Origin: Myxococcales bacterium
GTDB lineage: Bacteria; Myxococcota; Myxococcia; Myxococcales; Myxococcaceae
Direction: 5' to 3'
DNA: 53,138 nucleotides
NCBI GenBank assembly: GCA_030681895.1
Contig: JAUXRI010000115.1
Coordinates: 1-53,138 of the forward strand
A model generated the notes under the pieces. The model searched no databases. It was not told the origin of the DNA and was given only the letters and a program-made list of their open reading frames with translations. The position numbers and the translations under genes were made by a program. Of the stretch, positions 32,418-41,557 are shown piece after piece. Position 1 is the first letter of the stretch. Every line of letters begins with the position of its first letter.

Positions 32418-34231
32418 AGCGCGCGTCGCTGCTGGTGCTGGTGTTCGCGTCGGGCTGCTTCGACTTTCAGCGCCGCGTCGACGACTGCTTCGACGGTGGG
32501 CGGTGCGTTCAGCCTTCCGATGGTGGCGCGGACGGCGGTGCGGAGGCAGACGCGGGCCTCTTCGTTCCGCTCGACGCCGGCTTTTTCTGCGCGAGCGAGT
32601 GGTGCTGGGAATCACCATTTCCACACGGCACGAAGCTCAACGCGGTTGCGGCGTTCGGAGACGATGTGCTGGTGGCAGGTGAAGAAGGCATGCTCGCTGA
32701 GTTCCAGGCTGGCGTCTGGCGTTCGGTTCAGGAGCAGACGCCTCGCGTCCAATGGGCCCGGCTGTGGGGGCGGTCGTTCGACGACGCCTACGCTGCGGGT
32801 GCGTTTCAGCCCTGGGTTCGCTCCGATGGTGGGTGGCGCGGCGTCGGGCAACCTGCCGACCAGCCGTACGACGCCGTCACGGGAGACGAGACGCGGACCT
32901 TCTTCGGCAACGCCGGTTCCATCACGCGCTTCGATGGTCAGCAGCACGTGGGCCATGCGGTCCTGGATTCGGCGCTTGGCGACGTGACGGACCTGACGAT
33001 GGCGCGGGGCCGGCTGTTCGCCGTGAGCGTCACGTCCCAACCAGCGAGCTTCTTCGTCGATGTCGACGCGGGCGTCGCGACCACGGTGGATCGAGTCAGG
33101 TCTCTCTTCGCGACGGACGCGGGCTTTTGGGTGACGGGAGAGACGAGCTTCTTCAGCCCTGCGACCCCCATCGCCTTCGAGCAGATGATGCCGGCCCTCC
33201 GCGCGGGAACGGCCGGGTTGGTGCCGCTCGGTGCGACCGTCGATTCGGTTGGCGTGCTCGATGGGGGGCGCTTCACCTTCGAGTATCGCGTGAGTGGGGT
33301 GACTGCGATGGCCCAGGATGGCACGAGTGCCTGGGCCGTCGGAGAAGGCGGGCTGGTGCTCCGTCGTCGCGGTGGCACCTGGACCGACCTGACCGGGTTA
33401 CCCACGCGCAGCACCGTGCAGGCCATCTTCCCCTATGGCGACTCACTCGTGGCCGTGACTGGCGCTGGCGAGCTGCTCGAGCGAAGGGCTTCCGCCTGGG
33501 AGGTCAAGTCGCGTCAAGCCCTCGCGGTGGTCGATGCGGTGCGCGATGGCTCGCAGTTCGTGGTGCTCTCGGAAGATGGCCGCGTCGTGTGGTTCGACGC
33601 CCAGTTTCGTCAGACCCAGATGCGGACGCTCAACCAGGGCACCGAGGCCTACAGGCTCTGGCGCTCACCGTCGGGGACCATCGTGGCGACCTCGAACGCG
33701 GGGGCGTTCTTCAAGCGGCCCGCAGAGACGGCCTTCACTCCCATCGCCGGGGTGGGCCGCGCAAGGGGCGTGTCTGGCCGGGGCGAGATTGCGCGCCTGT
33801 GCGGCGTGGGCGTCGCCGAATCGACGGTCGTCGACGTCGACCTCTCGGCTCCCTCGCCCACCGCGACGGTGCTCTCAGGCCTCGAGGCACGAGAGTGTCG
33901 TGCCATCCTGGCGCTCCCTGATGGCTGGGCGATCGGCGGTCGCGCGGCGGCTGGCGAGGCCTTCGTGACGCTCATTCGAGATGGCGTGGCGCCGACGACG
34001 GTGGCGTTCGCGAGGGAGCAGACCTGGCCCTCGGCGTTCGCGCTCACCCCGGGCGGCCTCGCGGTGGCGCTCAACGGCATCGGCCTGATTCCACTGTCGA
34101 GCCCGCCCCCGACGCTCGACGTGACGGAGAGCCGAATCGGCAACTCGCTCTTCGCGCTCACGGTCTGGAAGGGCCGGTTGTTCGCCGGCGGCGGAGACGG
34201 CGCCATCGTGCAGCGCGCCCTGCCTCAGTGA
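32414..34231 (+). CDS. Beta-propeller lipoprotein
   Basis: The 605-residue product starts with TTG, overlapping the stop of the previous gene (TTGA), with GGAGGT 5 nt upstream; translational coupling is clear. The lipobox is VFASGC (Cys15). A cysteine- and DAG-type spacer (SDGGADGGAEADAG) leads to a long series of beta-propeller repeats such as VAAFGDDVLVAGEEGMLAEF, AMAQDGTSAWAVGEGGLVLR, IFPYGDSLVAVTGAGELLER and LPDGWAIGGRAAAGEAF. It resembles other myxobacterial propeller lipoproteins and is likely exposed on the outer membrane. The partner membrane protein encoded upstream may help its function. Ligand unknown. Confidence 0.78.
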   Translation: MKRASLLVLVFASGCFDFQRRVDDCFDGGRCVQPSDGGADGGAEADAGLFVPLDAGFFCASEWCWESPFPHGTKLNAVAAFGDDVLVAGEEGMLAEFQAGVWRSVQEQTPRVQWARLWGRSFDDAYAAGAFQPWVRSDGGWRGVGQPADQPYDAVTGDETRTFFGNAGSITRFDGQQHVGHAVLDSALGDVTDLTMARGRLFAVSVTSQPASFFVDVDAGVATTVDRVRSLFATDAGFWVTGETSFFSPATPIAFEQMMPALRAGTAGLVPLGATVDSVGVLDGGRFTFEYRVSGVTAMAQDGTSAWAVGEGGLVLRRRGGTWTDLTGLPTRSTVQAIFPYGDSLVAVTGAGELLERRASAWEVKSRQALAVVDAVRDGSQFVVLSEDGRVVWFDAQFRQTQMRTLNQGTEAYRLWRSPSGTIVATSNAGAFFKRPAETAFTPIAGVGRARGVSGRGEIARLCGVGVAESTVVDVDLSAPSPTATVLSGLEARECRAILALPDGWAIGGRAAAGEAFVTLIRDGVAPTTVAFAREQTWPSAFALTPGGLAVALNGIGLIPLSSPPPTLDVTESRIGNSLFALTVWKGRLFAGGGDGAIVQRALPQ

Positions 34232-34239
34232 CCGGGCCA

Positions 34240-35916
34240 TCACTTCGCCGACAGCGCGGGCCTCGGCAGCGCGGGCGGCTTGCCGTAGTCGTCACGCGCA
34301 CGGTTGAGCTCGAGCAGCTTCACCAGCACCGACGGCGCGACCGACGAGACGTTCTGGCCGAACTGCTCGGTGTTGAGGGCCGTCGGATCATCTCCCATGC
34401 CGACGATGTCTTTGAGCACGCGCTGTGAGGTGGGCTTGAACCCGTAGCCGCGCACCAGCTCTTCACGGCCGTCGGCGTAGATGCGGTGCACGAGCAGCGG
34501 CAGGTTGGGCAGCGTCACCGTGGAGCCGTTGGGGCGGTCGTTCAGGTTCTGCGGCAACACCGACACCATCAGGCCGAAGTCGCTGTCCTCTTCCTTCGCG
34601 AGCTCGACGAGCTGCTTCTTCAGCGCCGCGAGCGTCTGCGGCTTCGACGTCGTCACGAAGAGGTTGCCCGTCGACGCCTGGCTGCCGCGCGCGTGGCCGT
34701 TGGAGGCGGCGAACGGCTTGGTGGGGATGCGCGACATGAAGAAGCTCTGCAACACGCCTTCTTTCACGAGCGTGATGGCCTTCGGCGTCACGCCGTCATC
34801 GTCGACCGGGTAGTGGCCGAAGAGCGGCACCACGACGCCGGTGGGCGACGTCCACGTGCGCTGCGTCGGGTCGTCGATGGCGCCGAGCTGCGTGATGGAG
34901 ACGTGTTTGCCGAGTCGCTCGGTGAGGCGCCCCTGCTGGCGCTGGCCGAGGTTCTCACGCGGAAAGCTGAGCGGGCCTGCGAGGGTCGCGAGGAAAAACG
35001 TCGGCGCGGCGGCGCCCGTGAAGAGCACCGGGCCCACGTAGTCCTCGACGGCCGAAGGCGCGGCGAGCTTCTTCTCGAGCATCGTGGCGGTCTCCTTCAC
35101 GGCGGCGAGGAGCCCGGCCTCATCCGGCAAGTCGCTCTCGGAGCGCCCCTGCGTCTTCCACTCCGCGCCCACCGGCATGCCGTCAGCGGCCTGGCCACTG
35201 GCGCTCACCTTGAGCTCGAGCTTGGTCTCACAGAAGCGGTGCTTCGCGCCGTCCGAGGCCACGAAGCGCTGGCACATGTGGCGGCTGCGGAACGCGACGG
35301 TGCACGAGTGCGCCTGCTTCGAGGCCCGGCACGCGGCTGAGGCCTTCTTCACGCGCGCGGCCCACCCATCAGCGTCGAGCGCTGGCGGCTCTTCGCGGGT
35401 TTGCATGACGACCTCGGGCTTCACGGTGCTCCAGTCGGGGATGACGTCTTTCACCTGGTTGGCCTGGAGGAAGGCGCGTTTGCGGGCGATGGCCTCGACG
35501 GCGGCTTTGTAGTTGCCGTCGAAGCTCAACCAGAGCGAGCGGCGAATCGCGTCGAGGTCCTCTTCGGCGGGGAAGCGGCCGCGGCCTCCGAAGCCGAAGC
35601 CGTAGCCGCCAGACGAGAAGTTGGTGTTGTCGAACTTCTCGCTGCCGACGCGCACCGTCGTCTCGACCGACAAGGAGCGCCCACCACCGGGCGGGTAGAG
35701 CGCGCCGAAGTTCGCCGACACGCCGAACTCGTCTTCCACCGTGACGTAGCTGCGCGCGTAGTAGATCTTCTCGGGCTTCGACTCGGGCGTGGCTGGCATC
35801 GAGAGCGTCATCGCCCGCTTCAGCTCGGCCTCCATCACGTCCATCACCGGGTCGACGGTCTTCGTGTCCTTCGACACGGGCGCGGCGGCCAGCACCAGCA
35901 GCAGGAGCGCGTTCAT
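34240..35916 (-). CDS. Secreted TldE/PmbA-like subunit (inactive protease half)
   Basis: The 558-residue product has a signal peptide (MNALLLLVLAAAPVS) and the overall TldD/PmbA fold. The segments FFMSRIPTKPFAASNGHARG, TGNLFVTTSKPQT and IYADGREELVRGYG align with its neighbour at 35913. At the place of the HExxxH zinc motif it reads FFLATLAGPLSF, so it lacks the metal ligands, as does TldE/PmbA in the TldD/TldE heterodimer. A Gly/Phe-rich loop (SGGYGFGFGGRG, about 102-113) is shared in position with the neighbour. Its ATG overlaps the upstream stop (ATGA at 35913-35916), so the two subunits are translationally coupled and probably act together outside the cytoplasm. Confidence 0.85.
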   Translation of the reverse strand: MNALLLLVLAAAPVSKDTKTVDPVMDVMEAELKRAMTLSMPATPESKPEKIYYARSYVTVEDEFGVSANFGALYPPGGGRSLSVETTVRVGSEKFDNTNFSSGGYGFGFGGRGRFPAEEDLDAIRRSLWLSFDGNYKAAVEAIARKRAFLQANQVKDVIPDWSTVKPEVVMQTREEPPALDADGWAARVKKASAACRASKQAHSCTVAFRSRHMCQRFVASDGAKHRFCETKLELKVSASGQAADGMPVGAEWKTQGRSESDLPDEAGLLAAVKETATMLEKKLAAPSAVEDYVGPVLFTGAAAPTFFLATLAGPLSFPRENLGQRQQGRLTERLGKHVSITQLGAIDDPTQRTWTSPTGVVVPLFGHYPVDDDGVTPKAITLVKEGVLQSFFMSRIPTKPFAASNGHARGSQASTGNLFVTTSKPQTLAALKKQLVELAKEEDSDFGLMVSVLPQNLNDRPNGSTVTLPNLPLLVHRIYADGREELVRGYGFKPTSQRVLKDIVGMGDDPTALNTEQFGQNVSSVAPSVLVKLLELNRARDDYGKPPALPRPALSAK

Positions 35917-37640
35917 TTCGCACCGCCCTTCGAGGCCTTCGTTTCGCTGAGCGGTGGAGGCGCCAGGAGCGGCGCGCGCTCGTGGCCCTTGGCCTTTCGC
36001 TCCACCTCGAGGTCGCTGATCAACAGGCTCGGCGCGATGGCCGACACCGGCACCCAGCCCGACTCGGCGCCGCAGAAGCCGTTGAAGACTTTTGCGTCGT
36101 CACCGGTGGCGAGAATGCGCTCGAACGAGGCGATGGGCGTGCCCACGAGGTCGACGCCGCGCACCAGCTCGTCGGGGCGGCCGTCGGCGTAGACGCGGTA
36201 GACGATTTGCGGAATCACCTTGAAGGCCTGCGGGGCTCCACCGGCGCGGGTGTTGGTGAAGCCGCCCGAGATTTCTTCGAAGACGAGGCCGTACGGCTTG
36301 CCGCGCCGCTTCACCTCCTCGAGCAGGGTGGCGCGCAGCTGGTCGGGCGGGAGCTGCTTCGTCGAGTCGATGATGAGGTTGCCCTGACGCGCGACGGGCG
36401 CGAGGCCAGGCTGCGCGCGGCCGTGACCGTTGGACGCGGCAAAGCCCTTGATGGGTGAGCGGCCCTGGAGGAACGAGCGGAGCACGCCCTTCTCGACGAG
36501 GTTCACCTTCTGCGCGGGCTGGCCCTCTTCGTCGAAGAGGTAGAAGCCGTTGAGCGGCAGGTCTCCCCAGCGTGCGCGCGTCGGGTCGTCGGTGACGCTG
36601 ATGAACTCGGGCACGATGCGCTGGCCCACCTTGCGGGTGAACGTCTTGCCTTCGTCGGCGTCCTTCTGGCGGTGGCCCTCGATGCGGTGGCCGAAGATTT
36701 CGTGGAAGAACACGCCAGCGGCGCGGTGCGTGATGATGGCGGGGCCGACGTACGGCTCGATGGCGGGCGCGGCGCGGAGGGCCTCGAGCTTCTCGATGGC
36801 GCGGGTGACGCGCTTCTCGAACTCGGCCTCGGTGGGGAGCGCGTCGGGCGAGGTGGCCTCGATGGCGTCGTAGAAGTCGAGCTCCATGCCGTCGTCGGCG
36901 CGAACGCTGCCCCACACGCCGAGGCGAGCGAAGAAGCGGGGCTCACGCAGCTTCGCGCCCTCGGAGTCGACGAAGTAGTGCGTCATCGACGAGACCTGCA
37001 TCGACACCGACGAGCGCAGGATGAGCGGGTGCGTCTTGAAGGGCACCGACAGGCGCTTGAGGCGCGCTTCCCACTCGTCGCGGTTGAGCACGGTGTCGAG
37101 CGGCTTGTTCTTGCCCTCGAGGCGAACGGTGGGCTTATCGGTGGAGAAGTCGGGGGCCTTGTCCTCCTCCGCGGCCTTCACGGCGACGTTGGCGCGGACC
37201 TTGAGCAGGTCCTTCGTCGCGTCGCGCACGGCGTCGTCGGTGGCCTTCCAGAGTGAGACCTCGAGGGCGCCCTTGTCGTCTTCGACGGGCAGCGAGCGGC
37301 CGCCACCACCGAAGTCGAAGTCGAAGCCGCCGCGGACCTTGTGGGTGTTGTCGAGCTCGCGCGAGCCGACGCGGGCCGAGATGTCGAGCAGGCGCACGCG
37401 GCCGGTCAGCTTGCCGCCGCGCGCGGCCTGGCCTTCGAGGGCGCCGAAGGTGGCGGAGGTGCTCCACGCCTCGCCGTCGGTGACGCGGTACGAGAGGTAG
37501 TAGAGCGGCGCGTCTTTTTCTCCGGGCAGGCCCTTCTTGCTGCGGGCGAGCTCACTGGAGAGCGCATCGAGGAGGACATCGTTTTCAGCGGGAGCGGCGG
37601 TCGGCGCGGCGAGAGCCAGCGCGAGGAGGGTCGAAAGCAT
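35913..37640 (-). CDS. Secreted TldD-like metalloprotease
   Basis: The 575-residue protein carries the TldD signature VFFHEIFGHRIEGHR, with HExxxH at 313-318, and a late cysteine in NGFCGAESGWVPVS, the usual third part of the metal site. Known TldD/TldE complexes are cytoplasmic proteases that trim peptides such as microcin B17 precursor. Here a signal peptide (MLSTLLALALAAPTAAPA) indicates export, which is unusual. Gly-rich FDFDFGGGGRSL lies near 106-117. The start ATG at 37640 has no Shine-Dalgarno, but TACAGT lies 11 nt upstream. The frame extends 11 codons further upstream without improving the signal. It forms a two-gene operon with the TldE-like gene downstream. Confidence 0.88.
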   Translation of the reverse strand: MLSTLLALALAAPTAAPAENDVLLDALSSELARSKKGLPGEKDAPLYYLSYRVTDGEAWSTSATFGALEGQAARGGKLTGRVRLLDISARVGSRELDNTHKVRGGFDFDFGGGGRSLPVEDDKGALEVSLWKATDDAVRDATKDLLKVRANVAVKAAEEDKAPDFSTDKPTVRLEGKNKPLDTVLNRDEWEARLKRLSVPFKTHPLILRSSVSMQVSSMTHYFVDSEGAKLREPRFFARLGVWGSVRADDGMELDFYDAIEATSPDALPTEAEFEKRVTRAIEKLEALRAAPAIEPYVGPAIITHRAAGVFFHEIFGHRIEGHRQKDADEGKTFTRKVGQRIVPEFISVTDDPTRARWGDLPLNGFYLFDEEGQPAQKVNLVEKGVLRSFLQGRSPIKGFAASNGHGRAQPGLAPVARQGNLIIDSTKQLPPDQLRATLLEEVKRRGKPYGLVFEEISGGFTNTRAGGAPQAFKVIPQIVYRVYADGRPDELVRGVDLVGTPIASFERILATGDDAKVFNGFCGAESGWVPVSAIAPSLLISDLEVERKAKGHERAPLLAPPPLSETKASKGGAK

Positions 37641-37804
37641 GTGCGGCGCGCACTGTAACCGGCAGTGCGGCATGCACGAGGGAAAGACACCCGCCCGGAT
37701 GGTCCAGCGTCAGCCGCTCATCCACTGCACCTGCGCGACTCGTCTTCCAGCCAGTGCCCTCGACTCGGAGGTCGCGCGCTCGAAGTTCCCGGGCGCGAGT
37801 GCAA

Positions 37805-38011
37805 TCAGGAGGCAGGCGCGACGTGCTCGGTGTACCCGGGGTCGCGGTGGTTGAAGTCGGGGTTGTGCGCGTCCCAGCACTCGTGGCTGCAGAAGATCAG
37901 CTGCAGGCGCTTGCGGTTGCAGGTCGAGACCGTGCACTTCACGTACGCGCCACTGAATGGAATGGGTTTCTTGCAGATGTTGCATTTGCTCCACACGTCG
38001 TCGGCGCTCAT
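37805..38011 (-). CDS. Zinc-binding miniprotein
   Basis: The 68-residue protein has three cysteine pairs in zinc-ribbon order: CNICKKPI, then CTVSTC with NRKR, then FCSHECWDAHNPDFNHR with extra histidines. This is enough for one or two zinc sites, as in HIT- or FCS-type fingers. It is probably cytoplasmic, binding nucleic acid or protein. I chose the ATG at 38011 because TATGGT lies 7 nt upstream on the minus strand; an ATG at 38023 would add four residues. Composition and dense Cys/His conservation argue that it is real rather than a shadow. It stands between the tldD-like gene and the EamA transporter, which read in the same direction. Confidence 0.72.
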   Translation of the reverse strand: MSADDVWSKCNICKKPIPFSGAYVKCTVSTCNRKRLQLIFCSHECWDAHNPDFNHRDPGYTEHVAPAS

Positions 38012-38071
38012 GACGAACACCATAGCGGAGATGGTCGGGTCCGCTCTTGGCCCACCGCCCGTGCGCCCCGC

Positions 38072-38947
38072 TCAGCGGCTGCGGCTCGTCCACTGCACCC
38101 AGGCGACGGCGCTGACGGTGATGCCGGCGCCGAGGAGCGTGCGCATCGTCAGCGGCTCGTTCAGCACCACGACGCCGAGCAGCACGGCGACGACGGGATT
38201 GACGACGGTGAAGCTGCCGGCGCGCGCGGGCGGCCAGTCACGGAGCACGATGGCGTAGGCGGCGAAGCCACCGACCGAGGCGACGAGGGTGAGCGTCGTG
38301 ATGGCGCCGAGGGACGTCGCGGTCAGCGGCGCGTGGAGGACTCCGAAGAAGACGCTGAGCACGAGCGCGAGGGACGCGCCGCCGGCCATCTGCACGGCGA
38401 GTTGGCCGAACAGGCCGGTCTGATGGAGCGCCTGGGTTCGCCGCTGCAACACGCTGGCGCCGGCGAAGATCAGCGTAGCGGTGAGGAGCGCGAGCACGCC
38501 CATCGTCTCTGCGCGGGCCTGTCCGTCTCGCGGCCACAGCATGACTGCGACGCCGACCACGCCGAAGAACACGCCGACCCACGTGCGGGCGGGTGTCTTC
38601 ACCGAAGGTCCGAAGGCGCCGAGGCTCGCGAGGCCGGCGAGCCAGATGGAGCTCATCGAGTGCACGACGCCCGCGATGCCTGACGAGACCGTTTGCTGCG
38701 CCCAGGCGGTGAGCGCGTTGCTCCCGCTCATCATGAGGAGGCCGACGGCGGCGAAGCGGAGCGCGACGATGCCGCGGGGAAAGGTCTCGCCGCGCAGCCG
38801 AGCGATGATGGCGCAGAGGATGGCGGCGATGCCGAAGCGGGTGGCGACGAGACCAACCGGCGTGAAGCTCGTCACTGCGAGGCGGATGAAGAGGTACGAC
38901 GAGCCCCAGGCGCCGATGACGGTGAAGAAGGCCAGCCAGGTGCGCAT
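38072..38947 (-). CDS. EamA/DMT-family transporter
   Basis: The 291-residue membrane protein shows the two-fold EamA (RhaT, DMT superfamily) pattern with about ten hydrophobic helices. Characteristic segments are GSSYLFIRLAVTSFTPVGLVATRF near the start, AGVVHSMSSIWLAGLASLGAF in the first half, and the second repeat ending VVNPVVAVLLGVVVLNEPL, the family's PxxxxLLGxxxLxEPL signature. It is an inner-membrane metabolite or drug exporter; the substrate is not predictable. The ATG at 38947 begins a typical first helix, and the longer frame to 39247 adds uncharacteristic sequence. It ends 60 nt before the zinc miniprotein start. Confidence 0.9.
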   Translation of the reverse strand: MRTWLAFFTVIGAWGSSYLFIRLAVTSFTPVGLVATRFGIAAILCAIIARLRGETFPRGIVALRFAAVGLLMMSGSNALTAWAQQTVSSGIAGVVHSMSSIWLAGLASLGAFGPSVKTPARTWVGVFFGVVGVAVMLWPRDGQARAETMGVLALLTATLIFAGASVLQRRTQALHQTGLFGQLAVQMAGGASLALVLSVFFGVLHAPLTATSLGAITTLTLVASVGGFAAYAIVLRDWPPARAGSFTVVNPVVAVLLGVVVLNEPLTMRTLLGAGITVSAVAWVQWTSRSR

Positions 38948-39297
38948 CGCGGCGCAGGGCCTTCTCAGACAGCCGACTCGGGCGGAAGCGAAACGATGCA
39001 CCGGTGCGCCGCCGTGATGCGACGGAGCACGCGGGCCTTCAGCGCGGGTGCGTGGACGACGCTCGCCGAACTGCGGCTCTTGATGAGGGCAGTGGCGATG
39101 GCGCCTTCGAAGCATCGAGAGGCGAGGGCCGGTTGGAATCGGCATCGCGCGTGGACAAACGAGCACCGCGAAGAGGGTTGGGATGCCGCTGCCGCGCAGC
39201 CGAGTGAGGTCGCGCTCGCCTTGATGGTGGCCAGCACGAGCTACCAACCGGTCAGGAAGAGCTGTTCGCGCTCTTCATTCAGTGGGTGGAAGCGCAG
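38948..39297. other. Gap with no supported gene
   Basis: About 350 bp upstream of the EamA gene. A minus-strand frame of 90 codons at 38965-39237 is Ala/Ser/Arg-rich with no family character. The region probably holds the EamA promoter, but no clear element is visible. Confidence 0.5.
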
Positions 39298-39317
39298 CTC
39301 GTCTGACGTCAGACGAG
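39298..39317. terminator. 20-bp perfect palindrome at the SUFU gene stop
   Basis: CTCGTCTGAC is followed directly by its exact reverse complement GTCAGACGAG. The minus-strand stop codon of the SUFU gene (39309-39311) lies within it. In RNA it would form a strong hairpin with a small loop at the very end of the transcript; no T-tract follows, so it may terminate, stabilise the 3' end or serve as a protein site. Confidence 0.5.
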
Positions 39318-40409
39318 GACGACGGCACGCTCGCCGCCGCGCAGGGCCATGACGAGTCCGATGGCCGCTCCCGTCGAGAGGTCGCCACCGAGCACGAGCC
39401 CCTGTCGCGTCGGCTGCACGCCCGTCGCCGAGGGCTCGAACAGAATCGGCGGGCTGCGCATCGAGATGGCGGCGAGCCGTCGACCGAAGCCCACGCGCCC
39501 TGTGATGCCGTCGAGCAACCGCTTCGCAGCCTGGCCCTGCGGCAGCTCCACTCGAACTCGTCCAGCGTCGTCGACCGTCCACGCCACGTCGAAGAGCGCC
39601 GCGTCCATGCTCGAGCCTTCGTCCGCCGCGCGCGCGTTCACCGCCGCCGCGAACGCCGGGTTCTTCATGAAGCTCGTTCGGCCGATGTCCGAGAGCAGCA
39701 GCGGGTTCACCGTCTTGAACGCTTCGATGAGGCCGGCGGGGCTCCAGGTCTCGGCGCGGTCGAGCTCCAGCCCGTCGATGCCCAGCAACCGGCGAATGAC
39801 GATGGCGCCGTGCGGCGTCTGCACCGTCGGGAGCACCGGGTCTTCCGCGCACAACACGCCGATGAGCTCGCTGTTCGGCATCATCGCGTGGTGCTCTGGC
39901 TGAAACGGCACACGCGTCATCGGCACGCCGCGCAGGGGAATGCAGTCGTTCACCCGGATGTCGGCGCCCTGCGTGAGGATGTAGCGGGTCTGATGCCGAA
40001 GGAACGCGTCGGCCCAGGGCGAAAGCGGAAGGCCCTTCGGCACCGCGAGCGAGTACTCGTGCGTGACGCCCTCGCGGAACGACTCTGGCGAGAGCGCGTG
40101 GCTGAAGCCGTAGGTGACGAGCAGCGTGTACGGCGTGGGGCCTTCGACGTCGACCATGCCGACGCTCCAGACGGGAGGCCCGCCCTGGTCGAAGCTGATC
40201 AGCCGCCGCGGGTCCATCGCGTGCATCACGTTGCCGCCGAGCGTGCCGAGCGCCGCGTCGAGCGCGTCGACGGCGTCGCTGTTCACGGGCCGCGTCGTCT
40301 CGGGAACGTTGAACGACGTGCTCACGGTGGTCGAGCCGTCTGGCCTGCGCGTCACCTGCTGCTCGACGTCGACCGGCTTCTTCTTCGAGAAGAACGGCAG
40401 GAACGCCAT
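39309..40409 (-). CDS. Suppressor-of-fused (SUFU) domain protein
   Basis: The 366-residue protein has a SUFU-like domain in its first 200 residues: PPVWSVGMVDVEGPTPYTLL, VTYGFSHALSPESF, VTHEYSLAVPKGL and HQTRYILTQGADIRVNDCIPL. These resemble the beta-sheet and helix signature of bacterial SUFU proteins (PF05076). The C-terminal 150 residues are not recognised. Bacterial SUFU proteins have been predicted to act as immunity proteins in polymorphic toxin loci; here the upstream operon partners are a 600-aa protein of unknown function and a P-domain lipoprotein. There is no signal peptide. The start ATG at 40409 has GGGAG 8 nt upstream, and it is 28 nt after the lipoprotein gene. Confidence 0.72.
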   Translation of the reverse strand: MAFLPFFSKKKPVDVEQQVTRRPDGSTTVSTSFNVPETTRPVNSDAVDALDAALGTLGGNVMHAMDPRRLISFDQGGPPVWSVGMVDVEGPTPYTLLVTYGFSHALSPESFREGVTHEYSLAVPKGLPLSPWADAFLRHQTRYILTQGADIRVNDCIPLRGVPMTRVPFQPEHHAMMPNSELIGVLCAEDPVLPTVQTPHGAIVIRRLLGIDGLELDRAETWSPAGLIEAFKTVNPLLLSDIGRTSFMKNPAFAAAVNARAADEGSSMDAALFDVAWTVDDAGRVRVELPQGQAAKRLLDGITGRVGFGRRLAAISMRSPPILFEPSATGVQPTRQGLVLGGDLSTGAAIGLVMALRGGERAVVLV

Positions 40410-40437
40410 GGAGGATTCTCCCGTGCTGTGTGGTGTC

Positions 40438-41547
40438 TCAGTCCCAGCGGCTGGTGACCGACAAGCGCACGCCTCGGAGCACTGCGGGCGCGCCTGAGGT
40501 GCCGACGTCCTGCACCTCGACGCTCCACTCGCCGTTGATGGACTCGTCGCCCGGCACCCCGACTGGAATCTGCACGCCGCCGCCGCCCGGCACCAGCGTC
40601 GACGAGGTGGTGCCCGACGGGTTGCTGAGCCGCACGCGCGTATTCGTCGTGGCGCCGTCGATGAACACCTGCAGCCACGCGTCCATCGGCACCGTCGACT
40701 GGCCGGTGACGGGAACGATGAGCCGGTACCACGAGCCATCACGAGGCAACGGCGCCGAGAGCTGACCGGCCTCGGGCATCGAGTACGTGCCGCGCATCCA
40801 CGACGGCTGGCAGAGCCCCTCGGGTCCGTACGCGAGCCCCGCGCAGATGCCGCCAGCGCCACACGCCGCGTCGCTGGAGCACGAGTGGCTGCTGTTCTCG
40901 TAGCGCGGCAGCTTCACGCAGGTGCCCGAGGTGAACGAGCCATCGGCCCGCTCGTACGCGCCCAGGCACAGCGGCGTCGCCGTGCCGCTGCACATCGAGG
41001 GGCCCGGGCCGGGCGTACACGTCGGCCCCACCGTGAGCCCGCACTCGAAGGTCTCACGCGTGAGGTACACCCGAATCGACGTCGGCACCTTCGCCCGGCT
41101 CGGCACGCGCACCACCGAGAGCTCGTTCGGCCTCCACGCCTGGCAGCCTGCGCCGGGCTCGGTCACCGTGGCCCACATCGTCAGCGTCGTGCCGGTCGCG
41201 CTCAGTTGCGCCCGCTTCACCTCGACGCGCGAGCGGGGCGACTTGCCCTCGGGCCGGTACGCGACGAGCCAGTTGCGGCTGAACGTGATGGACGGAAGCG
41301 TCGGCCCGAGCAACGCCTTCGCAGCCGTGGAGCTCGTCAGCACTCGAGCGAGGCGCCCTTCGACGTTCCCCGTCGCGATGTCGATGTTCATCGGCACGAC
41401 GTTCAACACGTCGGCCTTCACGTCTTGCGACGCCTCAGCCGTCGCGTCGGCCTCTTCCACCAACACGCCGTCATCAACGAGCGCCTCGGAGCCAACGCCA
41501 CACCCGACCATCATCACTGCTGCCAACACGAACGTCTGCGTCTTCAT
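40438..41547 (-). CDS. Lipoprotein with C-terminal P-domain
   Basis: The 369-residue product has the lipobox MVGC (Cys16). The middle (about 170-250) is cysteine-rich (CTPGPGPSMCSGTATPLCLG, SCSSDAACGAGGICAG), probably disulfide-bonded. The last ~110 residues look like a proprotein convertase P-type beta-sandwich: GSWYRLIVPVTG, DAWLQVFIDG, GDESINGEWSVEVQDVGTSG and LRGVRLSVTSRW. P-domains are common at the C terminus of secreted bacterial proteases, but no protease domain is present. It is probably a surface lipoprotein. AAGGG lies about 11 nt before the ATG. It is the middle gene of an operon with the 41558 and 39309 genes. Confidence 0.75.
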   Translation of the reverse strand: MKTQTFVLAAVMMVGCGVGSEALVDDGVLVEEADATAEASQDVKADVLNVVPMNIDIATGNVEGRLARVLTSSTAAKALLGPTLPSITFSRNWLVAYRPEGKSPRSRVEVKRAQLSATGTTLTMWATVTEPGAGCQAWRPNELSVVRVPSRAKVPTSIRVYLTRETFECGLTVGPTCTPGPGPSMCSGTATPLCLGAYERADGSFTSGTCVKLPRYENSSHSCSSDAACGAGGICAGLAYGPEGLCQPSWMRGTYSMPEAGQLSAPLPRDGSWYRLIVPVTGQSTVPMDAWLQVFIDGATTNTRVRLSNPSGTTSSTLVPGGGGVQIPVGVPGDESINGEWSVEVQDVGTSGAPAVLRGVRLSVTSRWD

Positions 41548-41557
41548 GGAGAGGCCC

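Noticed and set aside
38965..39237. Minus-strand 90-codon frame upstream of the EamA gene
   Set aside because: Ala/Ser/Arg-rich composition, no ribosome binding site and no family features.
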